A stretch of 6,982 nt of DNA. Origin: a bacterium (GTDB taxonomy: Bacteria > UBA9089). The first letter of the stretch is position 1, and the number at the start of each line of letters is the position of its first letter. Below, one piece after another: positions 1 to 6,799 of the stretch. The DNA is taken from assembly GCA_003485015.1 (NCBI GenBank), contig DNCN01000122.1, forward strand, positions 1 through 6,982. The letters are read 5' to 3'. Below the pieces are notes generated by a model. It was not told where the DNA came from and made no database searches. It worked only from the letters and a program-made list of their open reading frames with translations. A program made the position numbers and the translations under genes.

Positions 1-11
1 CTCAGATTATC

Positions 12-62
12 CGAGAGCATACACTTAGTAGTTTGTAGTGTAACTTGGAGCTCTCGCTTTTA
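12..62 (+). terminator. Possible rho-independent terminator of an upstream gene
   Basis: Arms CGAGAGC (12-18) and GCTCTCG (50-56) are perfectly complementary. Inside them TACACT (20-25) pairs with AGTGTA (37-42), leaving an 11-nt loop and an asymmetric internal loop of 1 and 7 nt. The structure is followed by a T-rich stretch, CTTTTATCTT (57-66). This would suit transcription ending just before the promoter at 65. The long internal loop and the interrupted T-run make it weaker than a classical terminator, and the upstream gene lies outside the window. Confidence 0.35.
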
Positions 63-64
63 TC

Positions 65-92
65 TTGACAAACCTACCCAATCTAGTATAAT
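65..92 (+). promoter_or_regulatory. Sigma70-type promoter, perfect -35 and -10 hexamers
   Basis: TTGACA at 65-70 and TATAAT at 87-92 both match the housekeeping consensus exactly, with a 16-bp spacer (optimum 17). Transcription would start near 98-101. It points toward the decayed CBS gene and the formate dehydrogenase genes. The gaps between genes (79 bp, then a 4-nt overlap) show no other convincing promoter, so this is the best candidate to drive the whole operon, with a leader of about 325 nt before nuoE. Confidence 0.7.
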
Positions 93-128
93 TATACCCC
101 ATATCAATTAAAATAGATGGGGTGATAA
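92..128. promoter_or_regulatory. Inverted repeat at the transcription start, candidate operator or 5'-UTR hairpin
   Basis: ACCCCAT (96-102) and ATGGGGT (117-123) are perfect inverted copies whose centres lie 21 bp apart, about two helical turns. The match extends outward to TTAT (92-95) and ATAA (125-128) if one base, G124, is skipped. The left arm abuts the -10 box and the predicted start site. The right arm contains the GGGGTGAT Shine-Dalgarno-like sequence (119-126) of the decayed CBS gene. The repeat could bind a dimeric repressor. It could also fold in RNA and mask that ribosome site, though only part of the left arm would be transcribed if the start is near 99. The repeat is seen; the function is inferred. 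Confidence 0.4.
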
Positions 129-130
129 AG

Positions 131-433
131 ATGGAGAATCTGAAGGTTAAAGATGTCATAACTTGAGGAGTAATTGCCATTTCACAGGATGCCTCGGTTA
201 GAGAGACAGCAAGAATATTAGCAGACAATGATGCCAGTGGGGGGACTATTACCTCTGAAGAGGGAGAAGATGATTTGGATAAGATAAAAGTAAAGGAGAT
301 AATGAGTGTTCCTGCCATAACCGTAAATCGAGAGGAAGATTTGAAAAAGGCATGTAAACTGATGTATAAGAACAATATCCATCGCTTAATAACCCATCAA
401 ACCGTAAAAAGAGGGAGGGTGACCCATGGATAA
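131..433 (+). pseudogene. Decayed CBS-domain protein gene (tandem CBS pair)
   Basis: Reading from ATG 131, behind a good ribosome site (GGGGTGAT, 119-126), gives MENLKVKDVIT, then TGA at 164-166, then GVIAISQDASVRETARIL, the typical start of a CBS domain. After the ASG of the first CBS motif the expected PVVD-type beta strand is missing, and the frame resumes in GTITSEEG, which resembles the usual GIVTE segment. The second CBS unit begins KVKEIMSVPAITV, continues to NNIHRLI, and then loses its PVVD core. The frame ends at TAA 431-433, overlapping the nuoE start. CBS pairs normally bind adenine nucleotides and regulate partner proteins. A premature stop plus two lost core segments argue for a dead gene. 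An in-frame ATG at 302 with AAGGAG at 293-298 could still make a 43-residue fragment coupled to nuoE. Selenocysteine or recoding at TGA is unlikely, because this position is not a Cys site in the family. Confidence 0.7.
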
Positions 434-878
434 GTTAGACGAAATACTCTCAAAATACAAAGATACCAAGGGGGCATTGATTCCCATTTTACAGGAAGTC
501 CAAGAAGGATTCGGCTATCTGCCAAAAGACGTAATGGTAAGGATTGCCAAAGATCTAAAAATTCCTGTAAGTAGAGTTTATGGCGTTGCCACGTTCTATG
601 CCCAGTTCTATTTAGCGCCTTATGGAAAATATACTATTCGGGTATGTCGAGGAACAGCCTGTCATATTCAGGGAGCAAAGAAGGTGCTCTCAGCTATCAA
701 AAACATTACTGGACTTGAAGAAGGAGAGACTTCCCAAGACCTTAGATTCACCCTTGAGACAGTATCTTGTCTTGGGGCATGCGCTCTCGCACCAATAATG
801 ATGATTAATAAAGACTATTTTGGAAAGATGACTCCTCAAAAAGCAGCTACTATCTTACGTCGATATAGAGAAGAATAA
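426..878 (+). CDS. nuoE: NuoE/FdsG-type [2Fe-2S] subunit of formate dehydrogenase
   Basis: This 150-residue thioredoxin-like ferredoxin is the small electron-transfer subunit that pairs with NuoF-type flavoproteins (NuoE, HydC/HndA, FdsG). The N-terminal helical part (about 1-60) contains the family stretch GALIPILQEVQEGFGYLP and VYGVATFYAQF. The [2Fe-2S] ligands are C74, C79, C115 and C119 in the usual C-x4-C ... C-x3-C pattern (VCRGTAC and SCLGAC). Length is normal for the short, hydrogenase/formate dehydrogenase type. The start ATG 426 has GGAGG at 414-418, seven bases upstream, inside the tail of the decayed CBS frame. No signal peptide or membrane segment is present, so it is cytoplasmic. 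It is first in the operon, 79 bp before its flavoprotein partner, the same order as fdsG-fdsB-fdsA. The fold is certain; assignment to formate dehydrogenase rather than a hydrogenase or complex I rests on the third gene. Confidence 0.93.
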   Translation: MDKLDEILSKYKDTKGALIPILQEVQEGFGYLPKDVMVRIAKDLKIPVSRVYGVATFYAQFYLAPYGKYTIRVCRGTACHIQGAKKVLSAIKNITGLEEGETSQDLRFTLETVSCLGACALAPIMMINKDYFGKMTPQKAATILRRYREE

Positions 879-957
879 CTTACAGGGTTTAAGAGCATCC
901 CCGGCTTCTGATCCTGAGCCTATCTATCCAAAATTCAAAACTTATGGAAGGAGTTAC
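879..957 (+). other. Short intergenic spacer with ribosome site for the fusion gene
   Basis: The 79-bp gap contains only a weak possible hairpin (GGCT 903-906 with AGCC 917-920) without a T-run, then an AT-rich stretch and a Shine-Dalgarno GGAAGGAG at 946-953, four bases before ATG 958. I see no promoter or terminator, so cotranscription of the genes on both sides is likely. Confidence 0.6.
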
Positions 958-3900
958 ATGAGAAAGCTGAAATCACCAGAAGAGCTAAGTAAATATCGAG
1001 AGTCGATCATTCAATCAAAGGATCCTAATAAGATCCATATTACTGTTTGTGGAGGAACTGGATGTATTGCATTTGGAGCAGAAGGGGTAATAGGTACTTT
1101 TATTGAAAAGATTAAAGAGCAAGAATTGGAATATAAGGTGGAGGTGATAGGAACTGGTTGTCGAGGCTTTTGCGAAAGAGGACCAATTGTAGTAATCTTG
1201 CCCCAGAGGATCTTCTATCAGCGAGTAGCTATTGAGGATATAGATGAGATTATTTTACAAACAATTATAAAAGGTGAAATTGTTGAACGTCTCCTATATG
1301 AGGACCCACTGACGGGAAAAAAGATTGTATATGAAGAAGATATTCCATTTTATAAGAAACAAAAAAGGATAATTCTGGGTCCCAGTGGTTCAATTGCCCC
1401 CACCCAGATTGATCATTATATTGGGCAAGGTGGTTATTCTGCCTTAAGTAAAGTACTTACTTCTATGAATGCTGAAGAAGTGATTGAGGAGGTCAAAAGG
1501 TCTGGCCTACGAGGTAGAGGAGGGGGAGGTTTTCCTACGGGGTTAAAATGGAGTTTATGTCGTGAGGTGAAAGACTCGCCTAAATATCTTATCTGTAATG
1601 CTGATGAAGGTGATCCAGGGGCTTTTATGGATAGGTCTCTGCTTGAAGGAAATCCTCACCTTATCCTGGAAGGTATGCTTATAGCTGGCTATGCCATCGG
1701 TTCGACTGAGGGATACATCTATGTTCGAGCAGAATATCCTTTGGCAACTAAATACGTCAAAATAGCCATTAGACAGGCAGAAGAATTAGGTCTATTGGGG
1801 GATAGTGTTTTAGGGACAGATTTTGACTTTCATTTAAAGGTCAAAGAAGGGGTAGGAGCCTTTGTCTGTGGCGAAGAGACAGCCTTGATAGCTTCTATTG
1901 AAGGAAGACGGGGTATGCCAAGGCCTAGGCCACCATTCCCTGTCGAGTTTGGACTTTGGGGTAAACCTACTACCATCAACAATGTAGAGACATTCGCCAA
2001 TATTCCCTACATTATCTTAAATGGTGGCAAGGACTATGCCAGAATTGGTACTGAAGGATCCAAAGGTACAAAGATATTCGCCCTCGCGGGTAAGGTAAAT
2101 AATACCGGTCTTATAGAAGTACCCATGGGAATCACACTGCGGGAGGTCATCTTTGATATTGGTGGTGGCATTCAGAAGGGTAGAAAGTTTAAAGCAGTAC
2201 AGTTAGGTGGTCCTTCTGGTGGTTGTCTATCAGAATTAAATCTGCCCATAGATTACGATACATTGGTTGCAGCTGGGGCAATGATGGGCTCTGGTGGGAT
2301 GATTGTTATGGACGAAACTAACTGTATAGTAGAGATTGCCCGTTTCTTTCTTGAATTCATCCAGAGTGAATCCTGCGGAAAATGTACCCCTTGTCGCATA
2401 GGCACTAAAAGAATGCTGGAGATTTTGACTAGAATCACCGAGGGAGATGGCAAAGAGAAAGACATAGAGGCCTTGATAAAGATATCCAATGTTGTCAAAG
2501 ACTCTGCCCTTTGTGAATTAGGCAAAACTGCCCCCAATCCAGTACTCTCTACTATTGAACATTTTAGAGATGAGTACCTGTTGCATATTAAAGAGAAGAG
2601 GTGCCCTTCTTATGTCTGCAGCAAGCTTTATACGGCTCCCTGTTCAGATACCTGTCCAGTAAATATAAAGGTGCATAGTTATGTTGCTCTGATCGCCCAA
2701 GGACGATTTGAAGAAGCCTTAAAATTAACTAAGGAACGTAATCCCTTTCCTTCCATCTGTGGCCATATCTGTGATTATCCTTGTGAAACTAAATGTAAAA
2801 GGGATGAGATTGATAAACCCATAGCTTTACGTGCATTAAAACGATTTGTAGCTTACCATGAAACAGGGTTGGAGCTCAAAAAGCCTATGCCAAAAATAGA
2901 ACTCCATCGACCAGAAAAGATTGCTGTCATTGGAGCAGGTCCTGCTGGATTGACTTGTGCATATTATCTTGCCAGACGAGGTTACAGAGTAACTATATTT
3001 GAAGCAATGGAAGCACTGGGTGGACTGCTTGCTATTGGTATCCCCAATTACCGCCTGCCTAAAAAGATACTCAAATTGGAAATAGACGATATTACTGCCT
3101 TAGGCATAGAAATAAAGAGAAAAACAGAGGTGGGTAAGGATGTGGAATTTTCTGAACTTCTGAAAGACTATAACACCATCTTTATAGGAGTTGGGGCAAG
3201 TATTAGCAAAAGGATGGAAATTGAAGGAGAAGAGGCAACTGGGGTAATATCTGCATTAGAGTTTCTGCGTGATGTCAATCTTGGCAATCCAATTGAGATA
3301 GGTAAGAGGGTAGCTATAATCGGTGGTGGTAATGCAGCTATTAGTGCAGCCAGGATATGTATTAGCCTTGGCGCTGAAGAAACAACTATCCTCTATGACC
3401 ACTCAAGAGGAGAGATGTTAGCGATTATGGAAGAGATTGAGCATGCAGAACATGAGGGGGTAAAGATAGAGGTTCTGACAACGCCTACACGTATCATCTC
3501 TGAGGGTGGAAGGGTAAAAGGTATCGAATGTATCAGGATGGAGTTAAGCGAATCTTTTGATAAGAGTGGCCGAAGGATATCTGAGCCGATTGAAGATTCA
3601 AGGTTTCTCTTGGATGTAGATATGGTTATCTTGGCTATAGGTCAAGATGCGAGACTTGATTTCTTAAATGGTCAAGTGGAACTCACTGAGCTTGGAACTA
3701 TAAAAGTGGATAGAGAGACTCAAGTTACTAATTTACCAAATGTCTTTGCAGGCGGTGATGTGGTTACGGGTCCTAATACTGCTATTGAAGCTATCGCCGC
3801 AGGTAATAGAGCTGCTATAGCTATTGATAAATATCTGAATAATGGTGAGGAGAGCAAGGACATACTTACTAAAGCAGAAAGAACCATTTTGGATAAAGAC

Positions 3901-4071
3901 AAAAAGACTATGCCCAGAAGAGAGCATATCATGTCTGCCTTAGAAGAAGAGGAGAGAGTGGAGGGATTTGACGGAGTGAAGTTAGAGTTTACTTATGAAA
4001 TGGCAATTAACGAAGCCAAAAGATGCTTGAGATGTCATAAAAGAGTGAGGGCAAAAGGAGTAATTGAATGA
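958..4071 (+). CDS. NuoF-GltD fusion: FMN/NADH subunit joined to FAD/NAD(P) oxidoreductase
   Basis: This 1037-residue protein joins two enzymes usually encoded apart. The first half (about 1-545) is a HydB/FdsB-like NuoF. It has an N-terminal thioredoxin-like [2Fe-2S] domain (C31, C36, C68, C72), the FMN/NADH site with GLRGRGGGGFPTG (183-195), CNADEGDPGAF (213-223) and GVGAFVCGEETAL (298-310), an SLBB region (about 375-440), and the [4Fe-4S] ligands C473, C476, C479 and C519 (SCGKCTPCR). The second half (about 556-1037) resembles the small subunit of glutamate synthase and NfnB: a cysteine-rich region (C562, C566, C601, C605, C609, C613), FAD motif GAGPAG (659-664) with E682, nucleotide motif GGGNAA (789-794) and C-terminal FAD motif AGGDV (931-935). 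The tail carries EAKRCLRC (1019-1026). No glutaminase or synthase partner is nearby, so it is not glutamate synthase. It probably passes electrons between NAD(H), a second nucleotide or ferredoxin, and the formate dehydrogenase subunit, whose start it overlaps (ATGA). Start ATG 958 follows GGAAGGAG. Domains are certain; electron bifurcation is inferred. Confidence 0.93.
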   Translation: MRKLKSPEELSKYRESIIQSKDPNKIHITVCGGTGCIAFGAEGVIGTFIEKIKEQELEYKVEVIGTGCRGFCERGPIVVILPQRIFYQRVAIEDIDEIILQTIIKGEIVERLLYEDPLTGKKIVYEEDIPFYKKQKRIILGPSGSIAPTQIDHYIGQGGYSALSKVLTSMNAEEVIEEVKRSGLRGRGGGGFPTGLKWSLCREVKDSPKYLICNADEGDPGAFMDRSLLEGNPHLILEGMLIAGYAIGSTEGYIYVRAEYPLATKYVKIAIRQAEELGLLGDSVLGTDFDFHLKVKEGVGAFVCGEETALIASIEGRRGMPRPRPPFPVEFGLWGKPTTINNVETFANIPYIILNGGKDYARIGTEGSKGTKIFALAGKVNNTGLIEVPMGITLREVIFDIGGGIQKGRKFKAVQLGGPSGGCLSELNLPIDYDTLVAAGAMMGSGGMIVMDETNCIVEIARFFLEFIQSESCGKCTPCRIGTKRMLEILTRITEGDGKEKDIEALIKISNVVKDSALCELGKTAPNPVLSTIEHFRDEYLLHIKEKRCPSYVCSKLYTAPCSDTCPVNIKVHSYVALIAQGRFEEALKLTKERNPFPSICGHICDYPCETKCKRDEIDKPIALRALKRFVAYHETGLELKKPMPKIELHRPEKIAVIGAGPAGLTCAYYLARRGYRVTIFEAMEALGGLLAIGIPNYRLPKKILKLEIDDITALGIEIKRKTEVGKDVEFSELLKDYNTIFIGVGASISKRMEIEGEEATGVISALEFLRDVNLGNPIEIGKRVAIIGGGNAAISAARICISLGAEETTILYDHSRGEMLAIMEEIEHAEHEGVKIEVLTTPTRIISEGGRVKGIECIRMELSESFDKSGRRISEPIEDSRFLLDVDMVILAIGQDARLDFLNGQVELTELGTIKVDRETQVTNLPNVFAGGDVVTGPNTAIEAIAAGNRAAIAIDKYLNNGEESKDILTKAERTILDKDKKTMPRREHIMSALEEEERVEGFDGVKLEFTYEMAINEAKRCLRCHKRVRAKGVIE

Positions 4072-6764
4072 TAGAGTTAATCATTGACGAGAAGAAAGTT
4101 AAAACAAAAGAAGGGGCTACTATTCTTGAGGCGGCCGAGTCTATAGGGATAAAGATCCCCTACCTATGCTATCATAAGAGTCTTTCGCCACTGAGTAGTT
4201 GCCGAATATGCGTGGTTGAGGTAGAAGGCGCAAAGTCACTTGTAGCTGCTTGTTCCTATCTAGTCAGCGAAGGAATGAATATTAAGACCAATACCGAACG
4301 AGTAATAGAAGCCCGCCGATTAATCATCGATCTACTTCTTTCTAATCATCCTTTAGATTGTTTAACCTGCGAAAAGAATGGAGCATGCAGATTACAGGAT
4401 TACGCCTATGAATTAGGAATAACATCGACCAGTTTTGAAGGCGCAAAGACTCAATATCCTCCTGATACATCCAATCCATTTATAGAGCGAGATTACAGCA
4501 AATGTATCCTCTGTGGTAGGTGTGTTAAGGTTTGTGAGGAGATACAGATGCTTAATGTTCTTGATTTTAGTCGCCGTGGATTTGAGACTAAGGTAGCTAC
4601 CTTTTATGATAGTCCATTACAACAGACAGATTGTGCCTTTTGTGGTCAGTGTGTGGCCGTGTGTCCAGTTGGGGCCTTGACCGAAAAGGTACGCCGCTTT
4701 AGGGGAAGAGAGTGGGAATTGAGGAAAGTTACCATCATTTGCCCATATTGTGGTTGTGGTTGTATATTTGACTTGAATGTGAAAGATAATGAAGTGATAA
4801 AGGTTACATCTACTGATGGAGTAGTTAATGGCTTGGCACTTTGTGCTAAAGGAAGATTTGGGTTTGATTTCATCAATAGCCCTGATAGATTGAAGACACC
4901 GCTAATAAGGCAAAACATAGAAGATAAAAACAAGGAGGCAAAATTCAGGGAAGCAAGTTGGGAAGAAGCACTTAGTCTGGTAGCTAAGAGATTTAAAGAG
5001 ATAAAAGATAAGTATGGACCGGATAAAATAGCTGGTATTGCTTCAGCCAAATGCACTAATGAAGAGAACTACCTCTTCCAAAAGTTTATGCGGGCAGTAA
5101 TTGGAACAAATAATGTTGACCATTGTGCCCGTCTTTGTCACTCCTCCACAGTAGCTGGATTGGCAGTAGCCTTTGGCTCAGGGGCAATGACTAATTCCGT
5201 CGATGAGATTAAAGACGCTGACTGTATCTTAGTTACGGGCTCAAATACTACGGAGAGCCATCCAATAATTGCCTTGAAGATAAAAGAGGCAGTAAAAAAG
5301 GGTGCTAAACTGATCGTAGTTGATCCCCGACGCATAGAACTGGTCGAATGGGCTGATATGTATCTTCGGTTTAGAAGTGGAACCGATGTAGCCTGGCTTA
5401 ACGGTATGATGTATGTCATCATCAATGAGAATTTGTTAGATGAGAAGTTTATAGGGGAGCGCTGTGAAGGATTTGATGAATTTAAAGCAACTGTTATGGA
5501 ATATCCTCCTGAGAAGGCGGAAGAGATAACTGGGATACCAGCTGATGACTTGATCAAGGCTGCAAGAATCTATGCTACAGCAGATAAAGCAAGCATTATC
5601 TATTCAATGGGAGTAACCCAACATACCAGTGGAACGGATAATGTCTTCTCAATTGCTAATTTAGCTATGTTAACTGGAAATATTGGCCGAGAAAGCACCG
5701 GCGTTAATCCTCTCCGTGGACAAAATAATGTTCAGGGGGCTTGCGATATGGGAACATTGCCCCCAGTTCTGCCAGGGTATCAAAAAGTGATAGATCCTCA
5801 GACAAGAGCTAAGTTTGAAGAGGCATGGAGAGTGAAGTTACCAGAGGCACCAGGTCTTACAATGATGGAGATGTTCAATAAAGCAGGTAAAGAGATCAAG
5901 GCGATGTACATTATGGGTGAGAACCTAATGCTTTCTGTTCCTGACTTAATCCAGGCAGAAGAAGCACTCAAGGCATTAGACTTTTTAGTCGTTCAGGATA
6001 TCTTTTTAACAGAGACAGCCAAATTAGCGGATGTAGTTCTGCCCGCTGTCTCTTTTGCTGAAAAAGATGGAACTTTTACCAATACCGAACGAAGGGTGCA
6101 ATTAGTCAGACAGGCGATTAACCCAATTGGACAGAGCAAGACTGATAGTGCGATAATAGTTGATCTGGCAAATATAATGGGATATAAGATGCATTATGAT
6201 GATGCTAAATCAATTATGGAAGAGATAGCAAAACTAACCCCATCTTACGGTGGTATCTCTTATGAACGATTAGAACGGGAGGGAGGACTACAATGGCCTT
6301 GTCCTGACCCAGCGCACCCAGGTACAAAATTCTTACATAAAGACAAATTTGCTGGAGGCAAAGGTAAGTTTCACCCGGTAAAGTATCGTCCACCAGCCGA
6401 AGAACCAGATGAAGAATATCCATTCCGCTTGACCACAGGAAGGATGCTTTATCACTATCATGGCGGCTCAATGACACGTAGATCAAAAGGGTTAGATGAA
6501 ATTTGTAAAGAGGGATATGTTGAAATTAACCAACAGGATGCTACCTCCTTTGGAATAAATGATGGAGATACAGTAGTCGTTTCCTCAAGACGAGGTTCGA
6601 TTAAAATAAAGGCTAAAATAACCGATATAGTAGCTCCAAAAGAGGTTTTTATTCCTTTCCATTTTGCCGAATCTGCCGCTAATGTTCTTACCAACACCGC
6701 CTTAGACCCAATAGCAAAGATACCTGAACTCAAGATCTGTGCCGTCAATATAACCAACCAGTAG
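4068..6764 (+). CDS. fdhA: NuoG-like formate dehydrogenase catalytic subunit, Mo/W-bisPGD, Cys form
   Basis: This 898-residue subunit interconverts formate and CO2 at a molybdenum or tungsten bis-pyranopterin centre. The N-terminus is an Fe-S chain like NuoG and FdsA: a plant-type [2Fe-2S] site (C34, C45, C48, C62), a His-Cys3 [4Fe-4S] site (H94, C98, C101, C107), and two ferredoxin-type [4Fe-4S] sites (C146, C149, C152, C156 and C189, C192, C195, C199). The catalytic part begins with CPYCGCGC (225-232), whose C225, C228 and C232 together with C259 hold another cluster. K261 follows in CAKG. Active-site motif HCARLCH (352-358) has C357 in the metal-ligand position that is selenocysteine in E. 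coli FdhF, followed by H358. GVNPLRGQNNVQG (545-557) contains R550, matching the formate-binding arginine. The C-terminal molydopterin-dinucleotide domain spans about 785-898. No twin-arginine signal or membrane segment is seen, so it is cytoplasmic. ATG 4068 overlaps the previous stop (ATGA), with AAGGAG at 4055-4060, indicating translational coupling. The specificity call for formate is strong; the physiological direction is unknown. Confidence 0.94.
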   Translation: MIELIIDEKKVKTKEGATILEAAESIGIKIPYLCYHKSLSPLSSCRICVVEVEGAKSLVAACSYLVSEGMNIKTNTERVIEARRLIIDLLLSNHPLDCLTCEKNGACRLQDYAYELGITSTSFEGAKTQYPPDTSNPFIERDYSKCILCGRCVKVCEEIQMLNVLDFSRRGFETKVATFYDSPLQQTDCAFCGQCVAVCPVGALTEKVRRFRGREWELRKVTIICPYCGCGCIFDLNVKDNEVIKVTSTDGVVNGLALCAKGRFGFDFINSPDRLKTPLIRQNIEDKNKEAKFREASWEEALSLVAKRFKEIKDKYGPDKIAGIASAKCTNEENYLFQKFMRAVIGTNNVDHCARLCHSSTVAGLAVAFGSGAMTNSVDEIKDADCILVTGSNTTESHPIIALKIKEAVKKGAKLIVVDPRRIELVEWADMYLRFRSGTDVAWLNGMMYVIINENLLDEKFIGERCEGFDEFKATVMEYPPEKAEEITGIPADDLIKAARIYATADKASIIYSMGVTQHTSGTDNVFSIANLAMLTGNIGRESTGVNPLRGQNNVQGACDMGTLPPVLPGYQKVIDPQTRAKFEEAWRVKLPEAPGLTMMEMFNKAGKEIKAMYIMGENLMLSVPDLIQAEEALKALDFLVVQDIFLTETAKLADVVLPAVSFAEKDGTFTNTERRVQLVRQAINPIGQSKTDSAIIVDLANIMGYKMHYDDAKSIMEEIAKLTPSYGGISYERLEREGGLQWPCPDPAHPGTKFLHKDKFAGGKGKFHPVKYRPPAEEPDEEYPFRLTTGRMLYHYHGGSMTRRSKGLDEICKEGYVEINQQDATSFGINDGDTVVVSSRRGSIKIKAKITDIVAPKEVFIPFHFAESAANVLTNTALDPIAKIPELKICAVNITNQ

Positions 6765-6799
6765 ATAATCCTGGGAAAAACGGCTGTTTGTGGGTTATC
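6764..6799 (+). other. Stem-loop at the operon's last stop codon
   Basis: GATAATCC (6764-6771) pairs with GGGTTATC (6792-6799), eight pairs including one T-G. An inner stem may form between AAAC (6778-6781) and GTTT (6786-6789) around GGCT. It starts on the last base of the TAG stop. No T-run follows (the next bases are CGAAAGG), so it is not a classical intrinsic terminator. It may protect the 3' end of the mRNA or be chance. Confidence 0.3.

Noticed and set aside
164..166. In-frame TGA in the CBS frame as selenocysteine or as a recoded codon
   Set aside because: The position is a variable residue after the VIT motif and not a catalytic Cys. TGA is used as a stop at 4069-4071, and core segments of both CBS domains are also missing, so decay explains it better.
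25..375. Minus-strand open frame of 116 codons in the leader
   Set aside because: It lies antisense to the CBS remnant, whose plus-strand translation matches a known fold. The minus-strand product is serine/isoleucine-rich with no family features and no convincing ribosome site.
2623..4068. Glutamate synthase small subunit as the function of the GltD-like half
   Set aside because: There is no large glutamate synthase subunit, the domain is fused to NuoF, and the gene is coupled to formate dehydrogenase. GltD-like modules are widely reused as FAD/NAD(P) electron-transfer units.
4646..5557. Minus-strand open frames of 136 and 139 codons inside the formate dehydrogenase gene
   Set aside because: They are antisense shadows of well-conserved coding sequence that includes the active-site motif, and their products resemble no protein family.
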